Part shown: positions 36,197 through 44,716 of the stretch, piece by piece
How positions within the stretch are numbered: position 1 is the stretch's first letter
Layout: each line of letters begins with the position of its first letter
NCBI RefSeq assembly: GCF_017991995.1
Contig: NZ_JAGOPN010000019.1
Coordinates: 1 to 64,000 of the forward strand
DNA length: 64,000 bases
Reading direction: 5' to 3'
From: Pseudacidovorax sp.
GTDB lineage: Bacteria; Pseudomonadota; Gammaproteobacteria; Burkholderiales; Burkholderiaceae_C
Notes under the pieces: model-generated
The model's input: only the letters and a program-made list of their open reading frames with translations
What the model was told of the DNA's origin: nothing
The model's database searches: none
Translations under genes and position numbers: made by a program

Positions 36197-37083
36197 GCGT
36201 GCGGCCCGTCGTGCGCCGGGCCTGCCGGCAGGGCGCCGCCGTCGCCATGATGGCGGCCGCCCTGGTGGCCGCACCGGCCGGCGCCACGTCGCGCAGCGAT
36301 GCGCGGGCGGCCGCCGCCGCCTGGGCCGAGGGCCAGCGCCTGCAGCGGGGCGAGGGCGTCGCGCCCGACCCGCAGCGGGCGCTGGCGCGCTTCGAGGACG
36401 CATCGCGCCTGGGCTCCGCCGACGCGGCCTATGCGCTGTCGCGCCACTACCGCGGCCTGACCGGCCTGGCCAATGATCCGCAGCGCGCCCGCGAGCAACT
36501 CCAGCGGGCGGCCGAGCGCCAGCACCTGCAGGCGCAGGTCGAGCTGGCCTTCCTGCATCTCAACGGCATGCCGCCGGTGCCACGCGACCTGGATGCGGCA
36601 TACCGCTGGTTCTCGGTGGCGGCCCGCCGCGGCTCGGTGGCCGCGGCCTGCCAGCTGGGCGATTTCCACCAGCAGGGCTGGGGCGGCGCCACGCGGAGCG
36701 CAACGCTGGCCGTGGGCTGGTGGCGACGCACGGCCGACAGTGCCGATGCCTGCGCCGCGCATTCGCAGTTCGCGCTCTACCGCGCCTACCTGACGGGCGA
36801 GGGCGTGCCGCGCCATGGTGCCCGTGCGATGGCCTGGCTGGAGAAGGCGGCCGAGTCGGGCGACGTCCGCGCGCAGCGGGCCCTGGGCCGTGCCTACGAG
36901 CGCGGCGAGGGCGTGCCACGCGATGCCGGGCTGGCCCGCCACTGGCTGCGCAAGTCGCGCGAGGGCGTGGCACCGCACGACGACCATGAGCACGACCTGC
37001 CCAGCTTCGCCGGACCGCTGCTGTTCCAGAAGCTGGCGCCCTTCCAGCCCGACCGTCCGCCAGAAGGCGGCAACCGACCATGA
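36193..37083 (+). CDS. Sel1-repeat (SLR) periplasmic protein
   Basis: 296 residues, GTG start overlapping the lipoprotein stop. A signal sequence (QGAAVAMMAAALVAAPAGA) leads into four to six Sel1-type helical repeats at about 48-260, e.g. RALARFEDASRLGSADAAYA, DAAYRWFSVAARRGSVAA and ARAMAWLEKAAESGDVRA, with G-x-G-V-P-R-D between them. Sel1 repeats serve as protein-binding scaffolds. An Asp/His-rich tail (HDDHEHD) could bind metal. Coupled to both neighbours, so the three proteins probably act together. Confidence 0.85.
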   Translation: MSVRPVVRRACRQGAAVAMMAAALVAAPAGATSRSDARAAAAAWAEGQRLQRGEGVAPDPQRALARFEDASRLGSADAAYALSRHYRGLTGLANDPQRAREQLQRAAERQHLQAQVELAFLHLNGMPPVPRDLDAAYRWFSVAARRGSVAAACQLGDFHQQGWGGATRSATLAVGWWRRTADSADACAAHSQFALYRAYLTGEGVPRHGARAMAWLEKAAESGDVRAQRALGRAYERGEGVPRDAGLARHWLRKSREGVAPHDDHEHDLPSFAGPLLFQKLAPFQPDRPPEGGNRP

Positions 37084-37637
37084 TGCTGTCGCGAAGAATC
37101 CTTCTTGCCGGCGTGCTCCAGGGCGCCGCCTGGGCCGCCTGGGCCCGCGAGCCCGGCTACCGCACCATCGGCTGGGATGCCCTGCTGCCCGAGGGCTGGG
37201 ACCCCTGGGCCGAGTTCAGCGCCGGCGGCGTCGACCTGCGCCGGCTGCCCGACGACGACCCGCGCGCCAAGGCCGCCCTGGCGCGGCTGCGCCGTGTGTG
37301 GGATCAGGCGCCCACCAATGCCGCGCTGGACGGCGCCCTGGTGCGCCTGCCCGGTTATGTGGTGCCGCTGGAGCAGACGGCGCAGGGCCTGCGCGAGCTG
37401 CTGCTGGTGCCGCACTACGGCGCCTGCATCCACACGCCGCCGCCGCCGGCCAACCAGATCGTGCATGTGCGGCTGGATACGCCGGCGCGCTCCGTCGGCA
37501 CCATGGACACCGTCTGGATCAGCGGCCGGCTCCAGGTGGCACGCTCCGAGACCAGCGAGGCCGTCAGCGGCTGGAAGCTGGCCGGCCAGCGCGTTGAGCG
37601 CTACACCGGCACGCCGTCGACGACCGGCCTGCGCTGA
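37080..37637 (+). CDS. DUF3299-domain protein, exported
   Basis: 185 residues. An N-terminal signal (SRRILLAGVLQGAAWAAWA) precedes a DUF3299 pattern: IGWDALLPEGWDP, VRLPGYVVPLE, ELLLVPHYGACIHTPPPPANQIV. In this family the conserved Cys-Ile-His with the Pro-rich stretch suggests metal binding; it is often near ABC or metal-handling genes. Starts by ATGA overlap with the Sel1 gene and ends the unit. Confidence 0.85.
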   Translation: MMLSRRILLAGVLQGAAWAAWAREPGYRTIGWDALLPEGWDPWAEFSAGGVDLRRLPDDDPRAKAALARLRRVWDQAPTNAALDGALVRLPGYVVPLEQTAQGLRELLLVPHYGACIHTPPPPANQIVHVRLDTPARSVGTMDTVWISGRLQVARSETSEAVSGWKLAGQRVERYTGTPSTTGLR

Positions 37638-37676
37638 GCGGCCGCGCGCACGGCATCGCCAGGCGCGGCGCTCAGC
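37633..37676. terminator. Bidirectional hairpin between convergent genes
   Basis: GCTGAGCGGCCGCGC (37633-37647) pairs with GCGCGGCGCTCAGC (37663-37676) with one bulged base. It spans both stop regions of the DUF3299 and LOV-kinase genes and could end both transcripts. No T-run. Confidence 0.5.
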
Positions 37677-39318
37677 CGCCCACCGTGTGCGAGCCCGTGG
37701 GCCCGTCCAGCACGTCGCGCACCTTGCGCGCCAGGTCCACCAGCCGGTAGGGCTTCTTGATGATCTCGAACTCCGCGGGCGCCACCGGGTCCAGGCTGCC
37801 CAGGTCGCGATCGAAGCCGGTGGTCAGCAGCACGCGGGCCGAGGGGCGCAGCTTCTGGATCTCGCGCGCCAGCGTGTAGCCGTTCATGCCGCCGGGCATC
37901 ACCACGTCCGAGAAGAGCAGGTCCGGCTGCTCGAAGGGCGCCAGGCTGCGGAACAGCGTGAGCGCCTCCTGCGCGGAGGTGGCCATGCGCACGGTGTAGC
38001 CCAGGCCTTCCAGCATCTCGCGGGCGAGCAGGCCGACCTCTTCGCGGTCTTCCACCAGCAGGATGCGCTCGTCGCCGCCGCGGTAGTGGGCCTGCACGCC
38101 GCGCACCGCGGCGGTGGGCCGCGCCTCGACGGTGGGGAAGTACATGCGCACCGTGGTGCCCATGCCCAGCTCGGAATAGAGCGTCACCGTGCCGCCCGAC
38201 TGCTTGACGAAGCCGTACACCATCGACAGGCCCAGGCCGGTGCCCTTGCCTTCCTCCTTGGTGGTGAAGAAGGGGTCCATCACGCGGCCGAGCAGCGCCT
38301 TGTCGATGCCGTGGCCGGTGTCGGTGACCGACAACGTGGCATAGCGGCCCGGCGGCAGGCCGGCGAAGGCCGTGGCGTCGTCCTCGCCCACCTCCACGCT
38401 GGCCGTCTGCAGCGTGAGCGTGCCGCCCTCGGGCATGGCGTCGCGCGCGTTGACCAGCACGTTGAGCAGCGCCACCTCCAGCTGCGTCGGGTCGAGCTGG
38501 CAGTTGCCGATGTTCTCTTCCAGTCTGAACTCGACGCGGATCTGCTCGCCCAGCGTGCGCACCGCCAGGTCGGTCATGTCCTTGGTCACGGCATTGAGGT
38601 TGATCACGCGCCCGCGCAGGCTCTGCTTGCGCGAGAAGGCCAGCAGCTGGCTGGTGAGCTTCGAGGCCTTGCTCACCGCCTCGCGGATGTTTTCCACGCC
38701 GCGGCGTACGTGCTCGGGGTCGAGCTTGTTCATGCGCCCGCGCAACTCCAGCAGGTCCAGGTGGCCCGACATCACCTGCAGCAGGTTGTTGAAGTCGTGC
38801 GAGATACCCCCGGTGAGCTGGCCCAGCGCCTCCATCTTCTGCGCCTGGGCCAGGCCGTCCTCGGCGTCGCGACGCCGGCTCACGTCCAACTGCGAGGCGA
38901 AGAAGTACACCAGTTCGCCGGCCGGGTTGAACACCGGCGAGACGAAGAGCGCATTCCAGAAGGTGCTGCCGTCCTTGCGGTAGTTGAGCAGCTCGATCTG
39001 CACCTCGGTGCGGCTCTCGATGGCTTCCCGGATCACGGCGACCGAGGCGCGGTCGGTGCCCGGGCCCTGCAGGAAGCGGCAGTTGGTGCCCATGATCTCT
39101 TCCGGCGTGTAGCCGGTCATCGAGAGGAAGGCGCGGTTGGCGAAGACGATGGGGTTGTCGGGCTGCCGCGGGTCGGTGACCAGCATGGGCATGCGGGTCA
39201 TCTCGATGGCGGCGAAGAAGATGTCGTCCTTGTGGTCCTGCACCTCGCGTGGGCCGCCTTCGGCACGCACGGGTTTGCGGTCGTCGTTGAAGGGGGGTTT
39301 TTCGGGGGTACGGGTCAC
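37672..39318 (-). CDS. LOV-domain hybrid histidine kinase with receiver domain (blue-light sensor)
   Basis: 548 residues, soluble (no membrane span). The LOV domain (about 30-145) has GTNCRFLQGPGTDR with the adduct-forming Cys80, so it should bind flavin and sense blue light. A histidine kinase core follows: His174 in TGGISHDFNNLL, the N box LNVLVNARDAMPEGG, and VTDTGHGI and GTGLGLSMVYGF in the ATP lid. A C-terminal receiver (about 415-540) has phospho-acceptor Asp471 and Lys521. This matches LOV-HK-RR proteins of Pseudomonas and Brucella/Caulobacter kinship. No partner regulator gene is adjacent, so output is via an unlinked factor or the built-in receiver. Confidence 0.92.
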   Translation of the reverse strand: MTRTPEKPPFNDDRKPVRAEGGPREVQDHKDDIFFAAIEMTRMPMLVTDPRQPDNPIVFANRAFLSMTGYTPEEIMGTNCRFLQGPGTDRASVAVIREAIESRTEVQIELLNYRKDGSTFWNALFVSPVFNPAGELVYFFASQLDVSRRRDAEDGLAQAQKMEALGQLTGGISHDFNNLLQVMSGHLDLLELRGRMNKLDPEHVRRGVENIREAVSKASKLTSQLLAFSRKQSLRGRVINLNAVTKDMTDLAVRTLGEQIRVEFRLEENIGNCQLDPTQLEVALLNVLVNARDAMPEGGTLTLQTASVEVGEDDATAFAGLPPGRYATLSVTDTGHGIDKALLGRVMDPFFTTKEEGKGTGLGLSMVYGFVKQSGGTVTLYSELGMGTTVRMYFPTVEARPTAAVRGVQAHYRGGDERILLVEDREEVGLLAREMLEGLGYTVRMATSAQEALTLFRSLAPFEQPDLLFSDVVMPGGMNGYTLAREIQKLRPSARVLLTTGFDRDLGSLDPVAPAEFEIIKKPYRLVDLARKVRDVLDGPTGSHTVGG

Positions 39319-39502
39319 GGGCGAAGCCTCCGCGGATTGCGTTGCGGCAGGATCGTCCGGTGGACGAGGGCGCCGCCCGTGTAGGACGGCAGTCAGAGCC
39401 GCCGTCTGGCGACCGGGTCCTACGGTCGCGCGGCGTGGCGGCCGAACCCAAACGTCGGCGCCCGCGCGCTTGCGCGGGGCCGGCAGGTGCGCGGGGGTGG
39501 CC

Positions 39503-40045
39503 TCAGCCGGGCATGCCCAGCCGCGTGCGCACGGCGTCGGCGTCGGGCAGGAACTCGATGCCGCGCACCGTGCCCTGGTCGAGCACGAGCAGTGTCAGCG
39601 TTCCCGCCTTGCGCGGCAGGGCGGCCGTGACCTGGGCATCGCGCACCAGACCGACGGGGAAGGGCAGGTCGCGCAACTTGGGCAGCGCGAACATGCGGGT
39701 GATGACGGCCGGCATGCCGCTGATGTCGGCCAGGTACACCAGGCGCTGCTGGGCCAGCACCTCCGGATGCGCCTTCAGGGCCTCGGTGGCGACATCGCCG
39801 GCCGCCTTGTCGGCCGCGAAGAGCACCAGCCGGGTGCTGGCGTCCACCACCACGGGGCGGTCGAACTGGTCGTTGACCGAGAGGGGCGGCAGGGCGCTGC
39901 CCACGGCAAGCTCGGCCTCCGCGGCACCGGCCCCGGGCAGCAGCGCGACTGCGAGCAGCGCGGCGCCCGCGCGCAGGGCGTGGCGACGGGACGCCGTTGC
40001 GTCCAGGGCCAGTGGAAGGAAGAAGGAGGCGGATCGTTGGGTCAT
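39503..40045 (-). CDS. Exported thioredoxin-fold-like protein of unknown function
   Basis: 180 residues from the ATG at 40045; a start 36 codons upstream is possible, but the downstream one gives a plain signal peptide (RRHALRAGAALLAVALLPGAGAA). After that, AVGSALPPLSVNDQFDRPVVVD resembles the entry strand of peroxiredoxin/YtfJ-like folds, but the active CxxC is missing. I do not recognise a definite family. It sits alone, downstream of the LysR gene on the same strand. Confidence 0.6.
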   Translation of the reverse strand: MTQRSASFFLPLALDATASRRHALRAGAALLAVALLPGAGAAEAELAVGSALPPLSVNDQFDRPVVVDASTRLVLFAADKAAGDVATEALKAHPEVLAQQRLVYLADISGMPAVITRMFALPKLRDLPFPVGLVRDAQVTAALPRKAGTLTLLVLDQGTVRGIEFLPDADAVRTRLGMPG

Positions 40046-40210
40046 GCGAAAGGAAAAGGGAGAGTGCAGGCGTGGGCGGGCCGCCTGTGCAAGGCCGCCC
40101 AGCATAGGCGCCCGGCCATGCTCCAACCTGAACGGCGCCGCGGCGCCTGCCAACGCCGAGTGGGCGCGTTTCGGCAGGACGTGCGGACCTGACGGACTCG
40201 TCCAACCTTC

Positions 40211-41137
40211 TCAGGCCGGCAGTCGCGCCCCGGCCTCGCGCCGATTGACCTCGTGGAACAGCCCGCGCAGCCAGCGGTTGGCCGGGTCGTTCTGCATGCG
40301 CCGGTGCCAGAACTGCTGCACCTGCAGCGGCGGTGGTTTGAAGGGCAGCACCAGGGTGCGCAACGGAATGTGCCGGCCCACGGCGGTGGCGATGTCCTGC
40401 GGCACCGTGGCCACCAGCTCGGTGCCGGGCAGCAGGGCCAGGAGGCTCATGAAATGCGACAGCTCCAGCGTCACCTGCCGCTGCCAGCCCTTGGCATCCA
40501 GGAAGCGCTCCAGCAGGTGCTCGCGCCCATCGGGCCGCACCACCACATGACGCGCCGCCAGGTACTGCTTGAGCGTGGGCCGATCACCCAGAGCGGTGTG
40601 ACCGGCACTGGTGATGCATTCGTAGGTGGTGGTGAACAGCGACTGCTGGAAGTAGCCGGCCTTCTGCAGGTCCGGGAAGAAGCCGATGGCCAGGTCGGCC
40701 TCGCCCTTTTCCAGCGCGTCGGCCGCCGCGGCGCGGGCGCGCGAGACCGCATGCAGCCGCACCCCCGGCGCCTCGTGCTGCAAGCGCCGAAGCACGCCGG
40801 GCAGGAAGGCCACCTCGCCGATGTCGGGCGTGAGCAGGGTGAAGCTGCGCTGCGCCTGGGCGGGTTCGAAATGGGGCGACTGCAGGATCTCCTGCTGGAT
40901 GGTCTGCACGACCCGCCGCACCACCGGGGCCAGCTGCTGGGCGCGGGGCGTGGGCTCCATCTGCGCGGCGGTGCGCACGAAGAGCGCGTCGTCGAACACG
41001 CCGCGCAGCCGTGCCAGCGCACCACTGGTGGCCGACTGGCTCAGGCCCATGGCCTCGGCGGCCCGGTTGACGCTGCGCGTCTGAATGAGGGTGTCGAACA
41101 GCACCAGCAGGTTGAGGTCGACCGAGCGGATATCCAT
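40211..41137 (-). CDS. LysR-family transcriptional regulator (NodD/LeuO-like group)
   Basis: 308 residues. It starts DIRSVDLNLLVLFDTLIQTR with MGLSQSATSGALARLR, the helix-turn-helix of the NahR/NodD/LeuO branch of LysR proteins. It lies back to back with the extradiol dioxygenase gene (125-bp gap), so it should control the phenolic operon from 41263. A 17-bp dyad starts 4 bp past its own ATG. Confidence 0.9.
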   Translation of the reverse strand: MDIRSVDLNLLVLFDTLIQTRSVNRAAEAMGLSQSATSGALARLRGVFDDALFVRTAAQMEPTPRAQQLAPVVRRVVQTIQQEILQSPHFEPAQAQRSFTLLTPDIGEVAFLPGVLRRLQHEAPGVRLHAVSRARAAAADALEKGEADLAIGFFPDLQKAGYFQQSLFTTTYECITSAGHTALGDRPTLKQYLAARHVVVRPDGREHLLERFLDAKGWQRQVTLELSHFMSLLALLPGTELVATVPQDIATAVGRHIPLRTLVLPFKPPPLQVQQFWHRRMQNDPANRWLRGLFHEVNRREAGARLPA

Positions 41138-41141
41138 GAAA

Positions 41142-41158
41142 CCGATTTTAGGAATCGG
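41142..41158. promoter_or_regulatory. Dyad in the LysR/dioxygenase divergent promoter
   Basis: CCGATT-N5-AATCGG, perfect 6-bp arms, 17 bp in all, in the divergent region. Its length and AT-containing arms fit a LysR binding site (T-N11-A type) next to the regulator gene. Confidence 0.5.
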
Positions 41159-41262
41159 CCGCATCGTCTGTACAGGATCAGGCCCGCTTCCTACGATCCG
41201 CCGCAACCGCAACGACGCTGGCCACCCGCAACCCGCGGCAGCCGCGCGAAGGAGACAAGACG

Positions 41263-42165
41263 ATGAGTTCCCCCTGGATCGAGGGCCTGCGCAGCGTGGC
41301 CCTGTTCGTGCCCGACCTCGCCCGTGCCGAGGCCTTCTACACCCAGACCTGGCACCTGGCCGTGGCCCACCGCGGCGAGGGCGTGCTCTACCTGCGCGGC
41401 ACCGGCGACGACGCCTACCTGCTTGCCCTGCACCAGGGCGGCCATGCGCCCCAGGTGCGGCAGGTGACGCTGCGGGCCCGTAGCCGCGAGGCGCTCGACA
41501 CCCTGTGCGAGACGGCCGTGGCGGCCGGTGGCACGTTGCTCGCTGAGCCGCATGCGCTGACCAAGGACCCGGCCGGCGGCATCGGCATGAAGTTCAAGGA
41601 CCCGCACGGCCGCGTCTTCCAGGTGGTGCACGGCGACGCGCGACGCGAGGCCGACCCGCCCCAGGCCGACATGCCGATCCGCCTCACCCATGCCGTGCTC
41701 AACAGTCACGCGGTGGACGACACCAAGGCCTTCTTCGAACGGGCGATGGGCTTCCGGCTCGCGGACCGCACCGGGATCATGGCCTTCATGAACTGCAACC
41801 GGGACCACCACACCCTGGCCATCGGCATCACCGACAACGACGCGCTCAACCACATCGCCTTCCTGATGCCGGACTTCGAGTCGGTGATGCGCGGGGGTGG
41901 CCGCATGAAGGACGCGGGCCACCCCATCCAGTGGGGCCCCGGCCGGCATGGCCCTGGCAACAACCTCTTCAACTATTTCATCGACCCCTTCGGCGTGGTC
42001 ATCGAATACACGGCCGAGGTGGAGCAGGTGGACGACAGCTATGTCTCGCGCGGGCCCGAGCACTGGAAGTGGCCGCCCGGCCGCATCGACCAGTGGGGCA
42101 TTGCGCCCATGCCCGGCCCCGAACTCAAGGCGGCGCAGCGGCAGGTGCAGTTCGCGCCGGCCTGA
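41263..42165 (+). CDS. Type I extradiol ring-cleavage dioxygenase (VOC superfamily)
   Basis: 300 residues with two VOC repeats. Iron ligands His143 (IRLTHAVLNS), His197 (ALNHIAFLM) and Glu248 (GVVIEYTAE) are in their usual places in the second repeat, as in 2,3-dihydroxybiphenyl dioxygenase and related enzymes. NYFIDPFG precedes the Glu. It opens a catechol ring with O2 and is the first gene of the operon. The downstream FAH-family hydrolase suits hydrolysis of the ring-fission product, and the hydroxylase makes the catechol. Confidence 0.88.
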   Translation: MSSPWIEGLRSVALFVPDLARAEAFYTQTWHLAVAHRGEGVLYLRGTGDDAYLLALHQGGHAPQVRQVTLRARSREALDTLCETAVAAGGTLLAEPHALTKDPAGGIGMKFKDPHGRVFQVVHGDARREADPPQADMPIRLTHAVLNSHAVDDTKAFFERAMGFRLADRTGIMAFMNCNRDHHTLAIGITDNDALNHIAFLMPDFESVMRGGGRMKDAGHPIQWGPGRHGPGNNLFNYFIDPFGVVIEYTAEVEQVDDSYVSRGPEHWKWPPGRIDQWGIAPMPGPELKAAQRQVQFAPA

Positions 42166-42222
42166 GCGAGGCCGACCTCTCCTCCTTCCTTCCTCTTCCT
42201 TCCTTCTCCCGCACGGCGTTCC

Positions 42223-43092
42223 ATGAAGTTCACCACCTACCTGCGCGATGGCGCACCCCGCCTGGCCCTCGTCGACGGCGACATGCTGATCGACCTCCAC
42301 GACGCCGACGGCCGCATTCCGCACGACCTGCGCGCGGCGCTGACCGCCGGCATCGACCTGCCCGCCATGGCCGCGGCCTGTGCCGAGGCCGGCGCTGCCC
42401 GCGTGCCGATGGCCGGCGTGCGGCTGGCCCCGCTGGTGCCCGAGCCGGGCAAGACGGTCTGCCTGGGCCTCAACTACTTCGACCATGCCAAGGAAGGTGG
42501 GCGCGAGAAGCCCGACTACCCCTGGTTCTTCTTCCGCGGTGCCAGCTCGCTGATCGCCCATGGCGATGCCGGCGTGGTGCCGCGCGTGTCGCCTCGCTTC
42601 GACTACGAAGCCGAACTGGCCGTGGTCATCGGGCGGCGAGTGCCGCGGCACGTGAAGGAGGCCGATGCGCTGCAGTACGTCTTCGGCTACAGCTGCTTCA
42701 ACGACATGAGCGTGCGCGACTACCAGAAGCGCACGCCGCAGTGGACCATCGGCAAGAACTTCGACGCCACCGGCGGCTTCGGCCCGGTGCTGGTGACGGC
42801 CGACGAACTGCCGCCCGGCGCAACGGGCCTGCGCATCCAGGGCCGGCTCAACGGCGAGGTCATGCAGGACGCCAACACCACCGACATGATCTTCGGCGTG
42901 GCCGAGACCATCGCCCTGCTGGCCGAGGTGCTCACGCTGGAGCCGGGCGACGTGATCGTGATGGGCACGCCCGCCGGCGTGGGCCAGGCGCGCACGCCGC
43001 CGGTGTGGATGAAGGCCGGCGACACCTACGAGGTGGAGATCGAGCGCGTCGGTCTGCTTTCCAACCCCATCGTCGGGGAAGCGCAGGCATGA
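42223..43092 (+). CDS. Fumarylacetoacetate-hydrolase-family protein
   Basis: 289 residues. FAH fold marks are VCLGLNYFDHAKEG, the metal-binding RFDYEAELAVVIGR (Glu-x-Glu), and GFSCFNDMSVRDYQ-like GYSCFNDMSVRDYQKR, TDMIFGVAETIALLAEVL and GDVIVMGTPAGVG. Enzymes of this type hydrolyse or decarboxylate ring-fission products (acylpyruvates, 2-hydroxymuconate-type acids). It follows the dioxygenase by 57 bp and is ATGA-coupled to the hydroxylase. Confidence 0.9.
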   Translation: MKFTTYLRDGAPRLALVDGDMLIDLHDADGRIPHDLRAALTAGIDLPAMAAACAEAGAARVPMAGVRLAPLVPEPGKTVCLGLNYFDHAKEGGREKPDYPWFFFRGASSLIAHGDAGVVPRVSPRFDYEAELAVVIGRRVPRHVKEADALQYVFGYSCFNDMSVRDYQKRTPQWTIGKNFDATGGFGPVLVTADELPPGATGLRIQGRLNGEVMQDANTTDMIFGVAETIALLAEVLTLEPGDVIVMGTPAGVGQARTPPVWMKAGDTYEVEIERVGLLSNPIVGEAQA

Positions 43093-44636
43093 CGGCCGCG
43101 CCTGTCTACGACGTCGCCATCGTGGGCTACGGGCCGGTGGGCCAGGTGGCCGCCGGGCTGCTGGGCCAGCGCGGCTTCAAGGTCCATGTGTGCGACCGGC
43201 TGACGGAGGTCTACCAGATCCCCCGCGCCATCGCGCTGGACCACGAGATCATGCGCGTCTTCCAGCAGCTGGGCGTGGTGGAGGCCATCGCACCCTTCAC
43301 CGAGCCCTTCTCCAATTCGGAGTACTTCGGCGTGGACGGGCAGCTGATCCGGCGCATGACCATGCTGCCGCCGCCCTATCCGCAGGGCTACACGCCCTCG
43401 CTGGTGTTCACCCAGCCGCCGGTGGAGCGGGCGCTGCGCGAGCGCGTGGCGCGCCTGCCCAACGTGACGGTGGAGCTGGGCGTGGAGATGACCGCCATCG
43501 CGCAGGACGCCGAAGGCGTGCAGCTCACCCTGCAGCGCGAGGGCCGCAGCCACACCGTGCAGGCCCGCTATGCCATCGCCTGCGACGGCGGCAGCAGCGG
43601 CGTGCGCACGCAGCTGGGCCTGCCGCTGGAGGACCTGGATTTCGACGAGCCGTGGCTGGTGGTCGACGTGCTGCTCAACGCCGCCGGCATGGCCCGCCTG
43701 CCAGCAGTGAGCGTGCAGTACTGCGAGCCGGATCGGCCTTGCACCCTGGTGCTGGGCCCGGGCAACCACCGCCGCTGGGAGATCTCGCTCAAGGCCGGCG
43801 AGGACCCGCGGGAGATGGCCACGCCCGAGGCCACCTGGCGGCTGCTGTCGCGCTGGATCGGCCCGGAGCACGGCGAGCTCTGGCGACAGGCCAGCTATCG
43901 CTTCCATGCGCTGGTGGCGGCCGACTGGCGGCGCGGCCGCGTCTTCCTGGCGGGCGATGCGGCCCACATGCAGCCACCCTTCCTGGGCCAGGGCATGTGC
44001 CAGGGCATCCGCGATGCGGCCAACCTGGCCTGGAAGCTGGGCGCCGTGCTGGGCGGCGAGGTTCAGGGCGAGGCGGCCGAGGCGCTGCTGGACAGCTATG
44101 GCCACGAGCGCCGTGCCCATGTGCGCGAACTCACCAGCCGCATCAAGCAGGTGGGCGCCGTGATCTGCGAGCGCGACACCGACCGCGCCCGCGAGCGCGA
44201 CCGCCGCCTGCTGGCCGAGGCCGGCGGCGAGGTGCGCGATACGCCCAGGCAGGACATCCTGCCCGGGCTCGAGACCGGCCTGCTGGCCGAGCGATCCGCC
44301 GGCGGCCGGGGCGGCCTGTTTCCCCAACCCTGGCTGCGCACGGCGCAGGGGCCGCGGCGCATGGACGCGCTGCTGGACCCTGGCTGGCGGCTGGTGATGG
44401 CCGCCGGGGTGCCTCTGCCCGAGGGCGGCTTCGACGGCCTGCGCCTCCTCAACCTGGGCGAGCAGCCCGAGACCGAGGGCGTGGTGCGCGACTGGTTCGC
44501 CCGGCACGCGGCGGTGGCCGCGCTGGTGCGGCCCGACCACTATGTGTTCGGCACCGCGGCGCGGGCCGAGGACATCGGCGCCCTGCTGGACGAGGCCGCC
44601 ACGCGCCTCGGCCTGGCCACGGCCTGCGCCGCCTGA
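43089..44636 (+). CDS. MhpA-like flavin-dependent aromatic hydroxylase
   Basis: 515 residues from the ATG at 43089. It has YDVAIVGYGPVGQVAAGLLG (FAD fold), AIACDGGSSGVRTQLGLPLED (DG motif) and RVFLAGDAAHMQPPFLGQGM (GD motif). The C-terminal thioredoxin-like extension typical of 3-(3-hydroxyphenyl)propionate hydroxylase and phenol hydroxylase relatives is present. It would ortho-hydroxylate a phenolic acid to the catechol cut by the first gene product. Confidence 0.88.
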   Translation: MTAAPVYDVAIVGYGPVGQVAAGLLGQRGFKVHVCDRLTEVYQIPRAIALDHEIMRVFQQLGVVEAIAPFTEPFSNSEYFGVDGQLIRRMTMLPPPYPQGYTPSLVFTQPPVERALRERVARLPNVTVELGVEMTAIAQDAEGVQLTLQREGRSHTVQARYAIACDGGSSGVRTQLGLPLEDLDFDEPWLVVDVLLNAAGMARLPAVSVQYCEPDRPCTLVLGPGNHRRWEISLKAGEDPREMATPEATWRLLSRWIGPEHGELWRQASYRFHALVAADWRRGRVFLAGDAAHMQPPFLGQGMCQGIRDAANLAWKLGAVLGGEVQGEAAEALLDSYGHERRAHVRELTSRIKQVGAVICERDTDRARERDRRLLAEAGGEVRDTPRQDILPGLETGLLAERSAGGRGGLFPQPWLRTAQGPRRMDALLDPGWRLVMAAGVPLPEGGFDGLRLLNLGEQPETEGVVRDWFARHAAVAALVRPDHYVFGTAARAEDIGALLDEAATRLGLATACAA

Positions 44637-44716
44637 ACGGCGCCCGCCGCAATCACGGCGGCGAGGCAGGCCACGCTTTCGACGACGACAACAACCACAG
44701 ACGGAGACAACGCACC

